Positions 28,241 through 37,671 of a DNA stretch of 64,000 bases are shown here, in pieces. The stretch's first letter is position 1; each line of letters starts with the position of its first letter. Both the position numbers and the translations under genes were made by a program. This DNA is from Pseudomonadota bacterium (GTDB lineage Bacteria > Pseudomonadota > Gammaproteobacteria > Burkholderiales > Rhodocyclaceae). Location: contig JAKOTN010000064.1 of assembly GCA_029776255.1 (NCBI GenBank), forward strand, positions 1-64,000, written 5' to 3'. Under the pieces are notes generated by a model. That model was not told the DNA's origin, made no database searches, and saw only the letters and a program-made list of their open reading frames with translations.

Positions 28241-30190
28241 ATGGCTGAATCGGAAGAGGACTATGAAAAAACCTGGGTGCTGCCCCGGCGGGCGGCGCCG
28301 GCATCGCCCGTCGAGGCCGACGTGGGGAGCGAGAAAAACGCGGAAGGCGAGGGGAATGATGGGGGCGTGTGGGGCAGCAATGCGCTGCCGGTGGGCACCC
28401 GGATCGGCGAGTTCGAAATTGTCGGCTTGATCGGCATCGGTGGTTTCGGGATCGTTTATCTGGCGCACGACCATTCGCTGGGACGAAAGGTCGCACTCAA
28501 GGAATACATGCCGTCGTCGCTGGCGGCACGGGTCGAAGGTCTGACCGTGGCCGTCAAATCGGCGCGTCTGGCCGAGACCTTCGGCGTCGGCTTGCGCAGC
28601 TTCGTCAACGAAGCCCGGCTGTTGGCGCGCTTCGATCACACGGCCTTGGTCAAGGTGTACCGTTTCTGGGAAGCGAACGGCACCGCCTACATGGTGATGC
28701 CTTTTTACGAAGGCGTGACGCTCCGGCAGACCTTGCAGAAAATGTCCGTCGCTCCCGACGAGAAATGGCTGCGCGCCGTGATCGACCCGCTGCTCGACGC
28801 GCTCGCGGTTCTTCACCGCGAAAACTGTTTTCATCGCGACATCGCGCCGGACAATATTTTATTGCTCGCCGACGGTAGCCCGGTGCTGCTGGATTTCGGC
28901 GCGGCGCGACGGGTCATCTCGGATCGCACGCAAGCGCTGACGGTGATTCTCAAGCCGGGTTACGCGCCGCTGGAGCAATATGCCGACGTGCCGCACGTCC
29001 GGCAGGGGGCGTGGACCGACATCTACGCGCTGTCGGCGGTGGTTTACAACGCCATCACCGGGCGTCCGCCAACGCCGTCGGTGGGCCGCTCGATCAACGA
29101 TAGCCTGGTGCCGCTGACCGAAAAGGTCACTGGCCGCTACAGCCCCGCCTTTCTGCGGGCAATCGACCGCGGCCTGGCGGTGAGACCCGAGGATCGTCCG
29201 CGAACCGTCGCCGAGTTCCGCGCCTTGATGACCGAAAACGCGGCTATTCCCGCGCCCGATGCGCGGGCCGAAGGCCGGAGCGAACCGACCGTGGCGCCGA
29301 CGGTCGCCGCCGAAGCGCATGCCAATGCGGTCACCGAGGTGGCGCGGGAGGCGATGCAAGGGGCGCCGGCCAGGAAAAAGGGCGGCCGGATGGCGGTTTA
29401 CGTGAGTGTCGCCATCGTCTTGGTGGCGCTTGTCGGCGCGACGGCGTATGTTTTGCGCGAGCGGCGGACGGCAACGCCGCCGCTTGCCGCATCGCCGGCC
29501 TCCATCGCCAGTCCGCCGGCGGCTGCCGTACCGTCAGGAGAATTGGCGGCGACGGGCGCGGCGACTTCCCCGGCATCGTTGCAGACCAGCGACCGCAAGT
29601 CGGTCACCGAACAGCAACTGGTCGACATGCTGCTGGGCAAGCAGGGGGCGGGCGGCGCCAAGGACAAGGTCTTCGACCCCGCCGACGTGTTGCAGGAGAT
29701 CTATCGGCAGCGCGACCCCGGCGCGGTGGTGGCGGTGGTTCCCGAGAAGGCGAAGGTCAAGGTCGCACGGGACACCTTGCGCTTTCGCATCAATTCCGCC
29801 AAGCCAGGATATGTCTATATCCTGATGGTCGGCACCGACAAGGATCGTTTCAACCTGTTGTTTCCCAACGCCATCGACGCCGACAACGGTATCGCCGGCG
29901 ACGGCGAACTGAATCTGCCCCGCCCCGGCTGGGCGATGACCGCCGGCGGGCCGGCGGGTGTCGATCGCTTCGTGGTCATCGTCTCGGAAAACCGGCGCGA
30001 CTTCAGCGCCGCCGGCTTGCGCAAGGTCGATCCCTTCGCCGAATTTCCGCGCCAGGTGGCCGAACGGGTCGCCCGCGACGCGCCTCCCGCCGGTGGCAGC
30101 CCGTTCGCCGGCACGGTGGTCTGTCCCACCGGCCAGAAATGTTCGGCGGCGTATGGCGCGGCGCTGTTTTCCATCGAAGAGATCAATTGA
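28241..30190 (+). CDS. Membrane-anchored Ser/Thr protein kinase with DUF4384-like domain
   Basis: A 649-residue Hanks-type kinase. The catalytic domain covers about residues 57-320: P-loop GIGGFGIVYLA, Lys87 in VALKEY, HRD-type HRDIAPDN with Asp200, and DFG at 218-220. One transmembrane helix (about 385-407) follows an Ala-rich linker. The periplasmic C-terminal part holds a DUF4384-like beta domain (about 500-620) with LRFRINSAKPGYVYILMVGTDKDRFNLLFPN. DUF4384 domains are also often fused to caspase-like proteins. The convergent OmpA-like gene begins its 3' end 30 bp downstream, so both may act at the envelope. Confidence 0.9.
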   Translation: MAESEEDYEKTWVLPRRAAPASPVEADVGSEKNAEGEGNDGGVWGSNALPVGTRIGEFEIVGLIGIGGFGIVYLAHDHSLGRKVALKEYMPSSLAARVEGLTVAVKSARLAETFGVGLRSFVNEARLLARFDHTALVKVYRFWEANGTAYMVMPFYEGVTLRQTLQKMSVAPDEKWLRAVIDPLLDALAVLHRENCFHRDIAPDNILLLADGSPVLLDFGAARRVISDRTQALTVILKPGYAPLEQYADVPHVRQGAWTDIYALSAVVYNAITGRPPTPSVGRSINDSLVPLTEKVTGRYSPAFLRAIDRGLAVRPEDRPRTVAEFRALMTENAAIPAPDARAEGRSEPTVAPTVAAEAHANAVTEVAREAMQGAPARKKGGRMAVYVSVAIVLVALVGATAYVLRERRTATPPLAASPASIASPPAAAVPSGELAATGAATSPASLQTSDRKSVTEQQLVDMLLGKQGAGGAKDKVFDPADVLQEIYRQRDPGAVVAVVPEKAKVKVARDTLRFRINSAKPGYVYILMVGTDKDRFNLLFPNAIDADNGIAGDGELNLPRPGWAMTAGGPAGVDRFVVIVSENRRDFSAAGLRKVDPFAEFPRQVAERVARDAPPAGGSPFAGTVVCPTGQKCSAAYGAALFSIEEIN

Positions 30191-30220
30191 CGCGGCGCGC
30201 GTTGGCGTTTTCAGGCGGCG

Positions 30221-30760
30221 TTAATTGTCGAGTCGCTTGATCGTCACGCGGCGGTTTTCCGGGGATTCCGGGCGGGCCGGATTGAGCAGTTCCGACGGTC
30301 CCTTGCCGATCGGCGTCAGCCGCCGCCGTTCGATCTGGCGGCTGTCGGCCAGATAGCCGACAACGCTTTCAGCGCGCGATTGCGACAAGCGCTGGTTGTA
30401 TTCCTCGCCGCCGCGCGGGTCGGTATGGCCTTCGACCGCGAAGCGGAATCCCGAGAGCTTGTCCGAACCGAGGGCACGCGCGACGACATCCAGCGACTGC
30501 TTGCCTTTCGGCGTCAAACTGGCCGAATTGGTTTCGAAGGTGATCAGCAAGGAGGCCGCCGCCGGTTTCAGCGGCGCGCTTTCCTCGCGCATGACATTGA
30601 TCGAACGCGTTCTCGGTTTCGCCGACGGCTCCGGCGCGAGCAGGCCGATCAGCGTCCGCTCGTCGATTTCCTCGGGCTTGAGCACGCGACTGTCCTGCGC
30701 GGCGACCCACGCCGGTAGCAAGGCGCAGCATAACAGGCTGAAAGTTCTTGGATTCTTCAT
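30221..30760 (-). CDS. OmpA-family peptidoglycan-binding protein
   Basis: A 179-residue exported protein. A signal peptide (MKNPRTFSLLCCALLPAWVAA, cleaved near AQD) precedes a spacer of about 60 residues. The OmpA C-terminal domain then has ITFETNSASLTPKGKQSLD, FAVEGHTDPRGGEEYNQRLSQSRAESVVGYL and RRVTIKRL, which contain the Asp and Arg that bind meso-diaminopimelate. It should anchor in the periplasm to peptidoglycan. GGAG lies upstream of the ATG. It converges on the kinase gene and sits just downstream of the RND efflux operon on the same strand; the gap from the outer-membrane factor is 42 bp, so cotranscription is possible. Confidence 0.9.
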   Translation of the reverse strand: MKNPRTFSLLCCALLPAWVAAQDSRVLKPEEIDERTLIGLLAPEPSAKPRTRSINVMREESAPLKPAAASLLITFETNSASLTPKGKQSLDVVARALGSDKLSGFRFAVEGHTDPRGGEEYNQRLSQSRAESVVGYLADSRQIERRRLTPIGKGPSELLNPARPESPENRRVTIKRLDN

Positions 30761-30802
30761 GGGACCACTCTCCTTTAAAGGTGCTTGCCTCCTGGACGAG
30801 GC

Positions 30803-32212
30803 TCAAGGCGCGCGCATCGCGTCGGCCCCGGCCGCCGTCTCGACCGACCAGCCGCCGCCAATGGCCTTGTACAAATCGATTGTCGCCTGCAGTTGCCCGC
30901 GCAACGTCTGGGTATACTGCAATTCGGCGTTGAACAGACTGCGTTGGGCATCCAGCACGTCAATATAACTGCTGTAGCCATTGTCGTAACGCAAATGAGC
31001 GGCGGCGGTGTACTGCCGTAGTGCTTCGATCTGTCGTTGTTGCGCTTGTCGTTGTTCGCCGCTTCGCCGCCGGTCGACCAGCGCGTCATTCACTTCGCGA
31101 AAGCTCTGCTGGATCGTTTGTTGATAAGCGAACAACGCTTGCCGCCGGGTGGCTTCGGCGGATTTTATCTGGCTGTCGATCGCTCCGGCGGTAAAAATCG
31201 GCAGGCCGATCGGGGCCGCCGTTTGCCATATCTGACCAGAGTTGTCGAACAACCGGCCGAGAGCCGGACTGACGTAGCCAAACAGGCCGGTCAGCGAAAT
31301 CCTCGGGAAGTAGGCGGCCTTGGCGACGCCGATCTGGGCATGGGCGGCGATCAGGACTTGCTCCGCCTGGAGAATGTCGGGTCGGCGCTCAAGCAGTTCC
31401 GACGGCAGGGCTGGCGGGATGCTCGGCAGGGTCAGTTGGTCGACGCTCTTGCCGCGACGGATGGGGCCGGGATTGCGACCAAGCAGCAGGCTGAGTGCGT
31501 TTTCCTGTTGCGCGATGGCTTTTTCGATTCCCGGCATTGTTGCCAGTGCTTCCTCGTATTGCGAGCGGTTCTGGCTCAGTTCGAGGATCGAGATGACCCC
31601 GCCGGCATGGCGCTCCTTGAATACTTCATAAGACTGTCGTCGGGTTTCGGCGGTGGCTTGCGCGATAGCCAGTTGCCGATCGAGGTTGAGCAGTCCGATA
31701 TAGCCGCCGGCGACCTGACTCGCCAGCGACAGGATCACACCGCGTCGTCCCTCTTCGCTGCCGAGAAGTTGCGCGCGCGCGGCTTCGTTCTGGCGACGGA
31801 GACGTCCCCACAAATCGATTTCCCAACTGGCGCCGAATGTCGCCTGATAATTGTTGAAAGTGTATGAACCCGCTTCGCCGGCGACGCTGCTGCGTTGTCG
31901 ACTGGCTTCGAAGCCAGCGCTCGCCTGCGGGAATAGCGCGGATCGCGTTTGAGCGTGGCGGGCGGCGAACTCGTCGACACGTGCGCTGGCAATCCGCAAG
32001 TCCTTGTTTTCGCGCAGAGCGTCGACGATCAATTCGTCGAGAACGGGATCGCCGAACTGCTCCCACCAGGCGACGTTGGCCAGATTCCTGGCGGTGCTTT
32101 CGCTTAAGCGCCACGCGATGGGCGTGTCGACCGACGGCCGCACGTAGTCGGGGCCGACCTGACAGGCGGTGGCGAGCAGCGCCACGAGGCCGACGACGAT
32201 GGGTTTATGCAT
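30803..32212 (-). CDS. Outer-membrane efflux lipoprotein (NodT/OprM family)
   Basis: A 469-residue outer-membrane factor of tripartite efflux pumps. The N-terminus MHKPIVVGLVALLATACQVGPDYVRP has a lipobox with Cys17 and the family VGPDY(V/R)P start. Two outer-membrane efflux repeats follow, with SWEIDLWGRLRRQNEAARAQ in the first and ASYFPRISLTG-like and NGYSSYIDVLDAQRSLFNAE in the second. The ATG at 32212 overlaps the RND permease stop by 8 bp and has GGGAGA upstream, which favours it over earlier in-frame starts. It is the third gene of the adaptor-permease-channel operon. Confidence 0.95.
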   Translation of the reverse strand: MHKPIVVGLVALLATACQVGPDYVRPSVDTPIAWRLSESTARNLANVAWWEQFGDPVLDELIVDALRENKDLRIASARVDEFAARHAQTRSALFPQASAGFEASRQRSSVAGEAGSYTFNNYQATFGASWEIDLWGRLRRQNEAARAQLLGSEEGRRGVILSLASQVAGGYIGLLNLDRQLAIAQATAETRRQSYEVFKERHAGGVISILELSQNRSQYEEALATMPGIEKAIAQQENALSLLLGRNPGPIRRGKSVDQLTLPSIPPALPSELLERRPDILQAEQVLIAAHAQIGVAKAAYFPRISLTGLFGYVSPALGRLFDNSGQIWQTAAPIGLPIFTAGAIDSQIKSAEATRRQALFAYQQTIQQSFREVNDALVDRRRSGEQRQAQQRQIEALRQYTAAAHLRYDNGYSSYIDVLDAQRSLFNAELQYTQTLRGQLQATIDLYKAIGGGWSVETAAGADAMRAP

Positions 32213-35200
32213 GGCGGTCGTCTCCCGGCTTTTCGACAAGCGTTGCGCTTGCGCGCTCATCGATGGCGCGGCCGTCCTCGCTTTTTTCTCGCCGCTTCAG
32301 GCGCTCCACGACGTAAAAGGTCACCGGGACGATGAAAATGGCCAAGCCGGTGGCGGCCAGCATGCCGCCGATCACCGCGCCCCCCATCACTTGCCGCGAT
32401 AGCGCGCCAGCGCCACTGGCGATGGCCAAGGGCACGCAGCCGAGAATGAAGGCGAAGGAGGTCATGAAAATCGGCCGCAGACGCAGCCGTGCGCCTTTCA
32501 GCGTCGCCTCGAGTAACGATAGCTCGCCTTTTTCGTGCTCCATTTTGGCGAATTCGACGATCAGGATGGCATTCTTGGCCGCCAGACCAATCAGCATCAC
32601 CAGGCCGATCTGCGCATAGACGTTATTTTCCTGTCCGCGCAGCAAGAGCGCCGCGAAGGCGCCGGCGATGGCGATCGGCGTGCCGAGCAGCACCGAGAAG
32701 GGCAGCGACCAGCTTTCGTATTGCGCGGCCAGGATCAGGAAAACGCAGAGCAGCGAAAAGGCGAAAATCACGGTTGGCGATACACCCTGCCGCGCCCGCT
32801 TTTCCTGGTAGGACATGCCCAGATAGTCGTAGCCCATCTCGCTGGGCATGGTTTCGGCGAAAACCGTTTCCAGCGCCTCCATTACTTGCGCCGAACTGTA
32901 GCCTGGCGCCGCCGAGGCGTTGATTTGGGCGCTGCGATAAAGGTTGTAGCGCATCGTGAATTCCGGGCCGGTGAGGTGACGAATCGACGTCAACGCCGAT
33001 AGCGGTACCGCGTCGCCCTTGCCGTTGCGCACGTGGAACTGGCCGATATTGGCGATGTCGGTGCGATAGTCGCCCTCGGCCTGGATGTACACCTGCCATT
33101 GACGGCCGAAACGATTGAAGTAATTGACGAAACCGCTGCCGAGGAAACTTTGCAGCGTTTTGTAGACGTCGTTGATGTTCACGCCCTGTTTCAATACCTT
33201 GTCGCGATCGACATCGATGAACATCTGCGGCACGGTCGGCCGGAAGGTGGTCGACACCCCCGTCAGTTCCGGGCGTTTCCTGGCGGCCTGGACGAACTTC
33301 TCGGTGTTCTCGGCGAGGAAGGCGATATCCTTGCCGGCGCGGTCCTGGAGGATGAAGGTCGCGCCGCCGGAGGCGCCGACGCCGGGAATCGCCGGCGGCG
33401 GAAAGGAAAAGCCGATCGCGCCGCTGAGGCCGCCGAGGCGGTGCGACAGTTCGCGCTTGATCGCCGCGTATTGCTCCTCCGGTTTCCGGCGCGCGGCCCA
33501 ATCCTCGAGGGTGATGAAAAAGAAGGCGCTATAGGTGTTCTGCACCTGACTGAGCATGCTGTAGCCGATGACCGAGGTCGTGTATTTGACGCCGGGCACC
33601 GCACTGATCAATTTTTCGGCCTGATGGGCGATCGCGCGCGTTCGCTGTAGCGAGGCGCCATCCGGGAGTTGGATACCGGCGAAGAGATAGCCCTGATCCT
33701 CGTCGGGAAGGAAGCCGGCGGGCACCACCTTGCCGAGAAGGCCGGCCAAACCGGCGATACCCACCAGGAAAAACAGGCTGACGACGCTCCTGCGGATGGC
33801 GAGCCGGCAGAGGTCGACATAGCCGCCGGTCAGGCGGCTGAAGGCCGCGTTGAACGCGTCGTGGAATTTTTGCAGCGCTCCCGTGCCCTTGACCTTCGGT
33901 CGCAGCAGTAGCGCGCACAGCGCCGGGCTGAGCGTCAGCGCGTTGAACGCGGAAATGATCACCGAAATGGCGATGGTGACCGCGAACTGCTGGTAAAGCT
34001 GACCGGTGATGCCGGGAATGAAGGCGGTCGGCACGAACACCGCCGCCAGAATGACGGCAATGGCGATCACCGGTCCGGTGACTTCGTCCATCGCTTTCAG
34101 CGTCGCATCGATGGGCGACAAGCCCTGTTCGATGTGATGCTCGACCGCTTCGACGACGACGATGGCGTCATCGACGACCAGGCCGATGGCCAGCACCAGG
34201 CCGAAAAGCGACAAGGTGTTGATCGAAAAACCAAAAAGCGGGAAAAGCATGAACGTGCCCACCAGGGACACCGGCACCGCCAACAGCGGAATCAGCGTTG
34301 CCCGCCAGCCTTGCAAAAAGGCGAAGACGACGATCATCACCAGCACCAGCGCTTCCAGCAGCGTATGCTGGATTTCCTTGATGCCTTCGGTGACCGACAG
34401 CGTGGTGTCGAGGGCGACGACGTAATCGAGATCGGGTGGGAAGGCCGCCTTCAATCTGGCCATCAAGGCCTTCGCTCCCTCCGCGGCTTGCAGTGCGTTG
34501 GCGCCGGGCATTTGATAGAGAGCGATCAGCGCCGCCGGCTTGCCGTTGAGTTCGCCCTCCATGCTGTAGGTTTGCGCGCCGAGTTCGATCCGCGCGACAT
34601 CCTTGACGCGCACGAACGAACCGTCGTCGTTGGCGCGTAGAACGACGTTGGCGAATTCCTCCTCGCTTTGCAGGCGTCCTTGCGCGCGTACCGCGTAAGT
34701 GAATTCCTGCCCTGGCGGCGCCGGCTCGGAACCGACCGTTCCCGCCGGATTGACGGTATTCTGGGCGTTGACCGCCGCGACGATTTCCGGAATGGTGATG
34801 TTCAGCTTGGCAAGCCGGTCCGGTTTGACCCACAAGCGCATCGCATACTGTCCGGCACCGAAGACGGTGACGCTGGCGATTCCCGCCACCCGCGTGAGCT
34901 GGTCGTTGAGGCTGATGTACGCGTAGTTGGCCAGAAAAACATTGTCGTAGGTGCCGTTCGGCGAGTACAGCCCGAACATCACCAATGGCGACGCCGCCGA
35001 CTTCTGCACGGTGACCCCGAAATTGCGCACATCCGCCGGCAGTTGCGATTCCGCTTGTCCCTTGCGCATCTGCGCCAGCAACTGGTCGGTATTCGGATCG
35101 GTGGCGATGTCGAAGTTGACCGTCAGCGTCGATTGTCCGTTGTTGGCGTTGACCGAATACATGTAATTCATGTGGTCCACGCCCGACATCTGCTGCTCGA

Positions 35201-35393
35201 TCGGCGTGGCCACCGCTTGTTCGACGGTCAGCGCGTCGGCGCCGGAATAACTGCTGTTGACCTTGATTTCCGGTGGAACGATGTTCGGAAACTGCGCGAT
35301 CGGTAATCCGGCCATGGCGATCAGGCCGACGATGGTCATCAGGATCGAGATGACCATGGCCACGATTGGCCGGTGAATGAAGAATCTGGACAT
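32205..35393 (-). CDS. RND multidrug efflux permease (HAE1/AcrB family)
   Basis: A 1062-residue inner-membrane proton/drug antiporter starting MSRFFIHRPIVAMVISILM. It has twelve transmembrane helices in two halves with two large periplasmic loops. The proton-relay residues lie in GLVLAIGLVVDDAIVVVEAVEH (paired Asp of TM4), and the second half has LVMLIGLAAKNAILIVEFAKMEHEKG, with the TM10 Lys context. These are the hallmarks of hydrophobe/amphiphile exporters such as AcrB and MexB. Substrates cannot be predicted. The gene begins 6 bp after the adaptor stop and overlaps the outer-membrane gene. Confidence 0.97.
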   Translation of the reverse strand: MSRFFIHRPIVAMVISILMTIVGLIAMAGLPIAQFPNIVPPEIKVNSSYSGADALTVEQAVATPIEQQMSGVDHMNYMYSVNANNGQSTLTVNFDIATDPNTDQLLAQMRKGQAESQLPADVRNFGVTVQKSAASPLVMFGLYSPNGTYDNVFLANYAYISLNDQLTRVAGIASVTVFGAGQYAMRLWVKPDRLAKLNITIPEIVAAVNAQNTVNPAGTVGSEPAPPGQEFTYAVRAQGRLQSEEEFANVVLRANDDGSFVRVKDVARIELGAQTYSMEGELNGKPAALIALYQMPGANALQAAEGAKALMARLKAAFPPDLDYVVALDTTLSVTEGIKEIQHTLLEALVLVMIVVFAFLQGWRATLIPLLAVPVSLVGTFMLFPLFGFSINTLSLFGLVLAIGLVVDDAIVVVEAVEHHIEQGLSPIDATLKAMDEVTGPVIAIAVILAAVFVPTAFIPGITGQLYQQFAVTIAISVIISAFNALTLSPALCALLLRPKVKGTGALQKFHDAFNAAFSRLTGGYVDLCRLAIRRSVVSLFFLVGIAGLAGLLGKVVPAGFLPDEDQGYLFAGIQLPDGASLQRTRAIAHQAEKLISAVPGVKYTTSVIGYSMLSQVQNTYSAFFFITLEDWAARRKPEEQYAAIKRELSHRLGGLSGAIGFSFPPPAIPGVGASGGATFILQDRAGKDIAFLAENTEKFVQAARKRPELTGVSTTFRPTVPQMFIDVDRDKVLKQGVNINDVYKTLQSFLGSGFVNYFNRFGRQWQVYIQAEGDYRTDIANIGQFHVRNGKGDAVPLSALTSIRHLTGPEFTMRYNLYRSAQINASAAPGYSSAQVMEALETVFAETMPSEMGYDYLGMSYQEKRARQGVSPTVIFAFSLLCVFLILAAQYESWSLPFSVLLGTPIAIAGAFAALLLRGQENNVYAQIGLVMLIGLAAKNAILIVEFAKMEHEKGELSLLEATLKGARLRLRPIFMTSFAFILGCVPLAIASGAGALSRQVMGGAVIGGMLAATGLAIFIVPVTFYVVERLKRREKSEDGRAIDERASATLVEKPGDDRHA

Positions 35394-35399
35394 GTCCGC

Positions 35400-36602
35400 T
35401 CAGTCCCGGTGGGTTGGTGTCGATGCCGGGCCGCTGACGGCATTTGGCGCCGCCGTTGGCACGAAAGGCTGCGGATTGACGATACCGCCCGGCCGCACTT
35501 TTTGTATTCCCTCGACCACCACCGTTTCGCCCGCTTGCAGGCCCTGGCCGACGATCCACTCCGAACCGACGCGTTCGCCCATCGTCACCGGCCGCACGTC
35601 AACCTTGTTGCCGGCGCCGACCACGGCCAGCAGATATTTGCCCTGGATCTCGGTGACCGCGCGTTGCGGGACCAGCAAAGCGCCCTTGTCGACCGAGGTC
35701 GTCGCCCGGATTCGGCCGTATTGACCGGGACGCAACAGATTCCTGGGGTTCGGGAACAAGGCCGCCACCTTGAAAGTGCCGGTCGCCGGGTCGACTTGCC
35801 GGTTGAGCAGCGCGAATTTCCCTGGATGCGGGTAAACCGAACCGTCCACCAGAATCAATTCCAGCGGCACATGCTCGGGCGTGCCGCCGGAGGCCGCGCG
35901 GGCCACCCGGAAATATTCGCGTTCGCTGATGTTGAAATAGACCTTGATCGGGTCGACCACCGACACGGTGGTCAACTCGCTGCTCATGCTCGGGCTGAGC
36001 AGATCGCCGATCTGCGCCTTGGCGATACCGGCGATGCCTTTGACCGGTGACACGATGCGGGTAAAGCCCAGGTTCAGTCGCGCGGTCTTCAACGCCGCCT
36101 CGGCCGCCGCCAGTTGCGCCTTGGCGGTTTGCTCGGCGCCGGTGGCGTCATCGAGATCCTTCTGACTGACCGCGTTCCTCGCGGCCAACGGTTTGACGCG
36201 GGCCAGATTGGCCTTGGTCGTTTCGTAATGGGCGAAATGCCGCGCACGCACGCCTTTGGCTTCTTCCAGCGCGGCGTCGAACGTGCGTGAATCGATCTCG
36301 AACAGCAGTTGTCCCTTGTTGACCAGTTCGCCCTCGTGGTAGTGTCGCTGGATTAAATAGCCGGTGACTTGCGGACGAATCACCGCATTGATGTCGCCGT
36401 CCAGCGAACCGACCCACTCCATGCGAATCGGCACGTCGCGTTGCGCGACGGTCATCACCTGGACGACTGGCACGGGCGGTGTCGCCGCCGGTTCCTTGCC
36501 GCAACCGGCAACGACGGTCAACACGATTCCGTTCAGTCCGATGGCGAACCGGCGAATCGAGCGGCTGGCGGCGGATGTCATGGGCAGTGAAGTGGTTTGC
36601 AT
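35400..36602 (-). CDS. RND periplasmic adaptor lipoprotein (MFP/HlyD family)
   Basis: A 400-residue adaptor protein. The N-terminal leader ends in VLTVVAGCGKEPAA, giving a lipobox Cys, so it is anchored in the inner membrane. The lipoyl half-motifs are GDINAVIRPQVTGYLIQRHYHEGELVNKGQLLFEID and LGFTRIVSPVKGIAGIAKAQIGDLLSP. Between them lies an alpha-helical hairpin (about 105-165), followed by beta-barrel and membrane-proximal domains. I chose the ATG at 36602, which has AGGAG 5 nt upstream; the frame opens earlier with no family sequence. It is the first gene of the operon. No adjacent regulator is seen. Confidence 0.95.
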   Translation of the reverse strand: MQTTSLPMTSAASRSIRRFAIGLNGIVLTVVAGCGKEPAATPPVPVVQVMTVAQRDVPIRMEWVGSLDGDINAVIRPQVTGYLIQRHYHEGELVNKGQLLFEIDSRTFDAALEEAKGVRARHFAHYETTKANLARVKPLAARNAVSQKDLDDATGAEQTAKAQLAAAEAALKTARLNLGFTRIVSPVKGIAGIAKAQIGDLLSPSMSSELTTVSVVDPIKVYFNISEREYFRVARAASGGTPEHVPLELILVDGSVYPHPGKFALLNRQVDPATGTFKVAALFPNPRNLLRPGQYGRIRATTSVDKGALLVPQRAVTEIQGKYLLAVVGAGNKVDVRPVTMGERVGSEWIVGQGLQAGETVVVEGIQKVRPGGIVNPQPFVPTAAPNAVSGPASTPTHRD

Positions 36603-36802
36603 GGTTGCTCCTGCGTGCAGAGAGGGGCGGCATTGCCATCCGGCGACGTCCGGTCGCCGGGGAGCGCGGCTGACGAGTCTCAATGGCCACCGCGCTCGCT
36701 TGCCGCCGCCACGGATGCTGGGATCGCTCGAAAACAGCGAGGGAGTCAATTATCGGTGAGAAGTGGAACTGAATCCAGTGCTCGGAAACCTGCTGCTTTA
36801 AT

Positions 36803-37615
36803 GTGCTCGCATTTCACGGGCGCGGCGAAACCGCGACAGCGGGAAAAGCGATGGCGCGTTCCCGGCGATGTGCGTGCCGACTTCCAGGACGCCGAGCACT
36901 CCGGCGGCTGGACGCCTTGCCCGCCCTGCCGCGCGCCTGTCCGCACGCGGAAACGGACGCCGAAAAATCGACCTGGGCGGACGCGGTGCTCGGTTCGATC
37001 CGCCTGAGTCCGGCCGAGCTTTTCTTCGAAGAACACCAAGACGAGTGGTGCCTGAAAGCACAGGAATTCGCCGAACAGGCCTGGCCGGACGATGCCGAAC
37101 TCGCGTTCCGGCGCGGCTGGTGGAACAACCGCCTCAAGCGCTACGCCTACCGTCAGGCCATCGCCCGCGGCGCCCAGTAGGCTTGCCCGCGCGCCAATCT
37201 CGCCCGGCTGCTGGTGGTGCGCGCAGGACGCCCGGCGGAAGCGGCGACGCGTTACCGCGAGGTAGCGCGGCGCGCCCAACCCGACGAACAGGCGCTACTC
37301 CTGCAAGCGCGCCTCTTTCTCGGCAATCGCCAACTCGGCGTCGATGCCTTGCAGGCGCTGTCGCGGCGCGCGCGGGGCGGCGACCAATATTCCTTCTTCC
37401 GCCTCAAGGAGCAGGTCTGGGAATGCCACGAAATCGGCTTCGGCTTGGGCGAGCGGCTGGCGGACTGGATGCGCGACAGCGCGCAGGGCGTGTTTCTGCA
37501 ACCTTTCGTCCAGCCGCTTTACGTTCTGGCCCGGGCGGACGGCAAACCGGGCGATCCGCCGCTCGAAAGCCGGCAACTGGTCGACGAGATCGTGCGTCAG
37601 GCGCGCGAGCGATAG
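36803..37615 (+). pseudogene. Helical-repeat-like protein gene interrupted by an amber codon
   Basis: A single reading frame runs from about 36803 (GTG) to 37615 but is broken by TAG at 37178-37180. Both halves look like genuine protein. Upstream reads FFEEHQDEWCLKAQEFAEQAWPDDAELAFRRGWWNNRLKRY. Downstream reads RAGRPAEAATRYREVARRAQPDEQALLLQARLFLGNRQLG and then LKEQVWECHEIGFGLGERLADWM. The composition suggests stacked helices of TPR type. The first 45 or so residues look less protein-like, so the true 5' end may be frameshifted or start later. No good ribosome-binding site is seen. A sequencing error, a recent nonsense mutation, or two separate genes are all possible. I do not recognise the family. 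Confidence 0.6.
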
Positions 37616-37671
37616 TCGATCCGGCGACGGGGTGACACGGCGGGTGTGACGTCGGCGACAGGGCAACGGCG

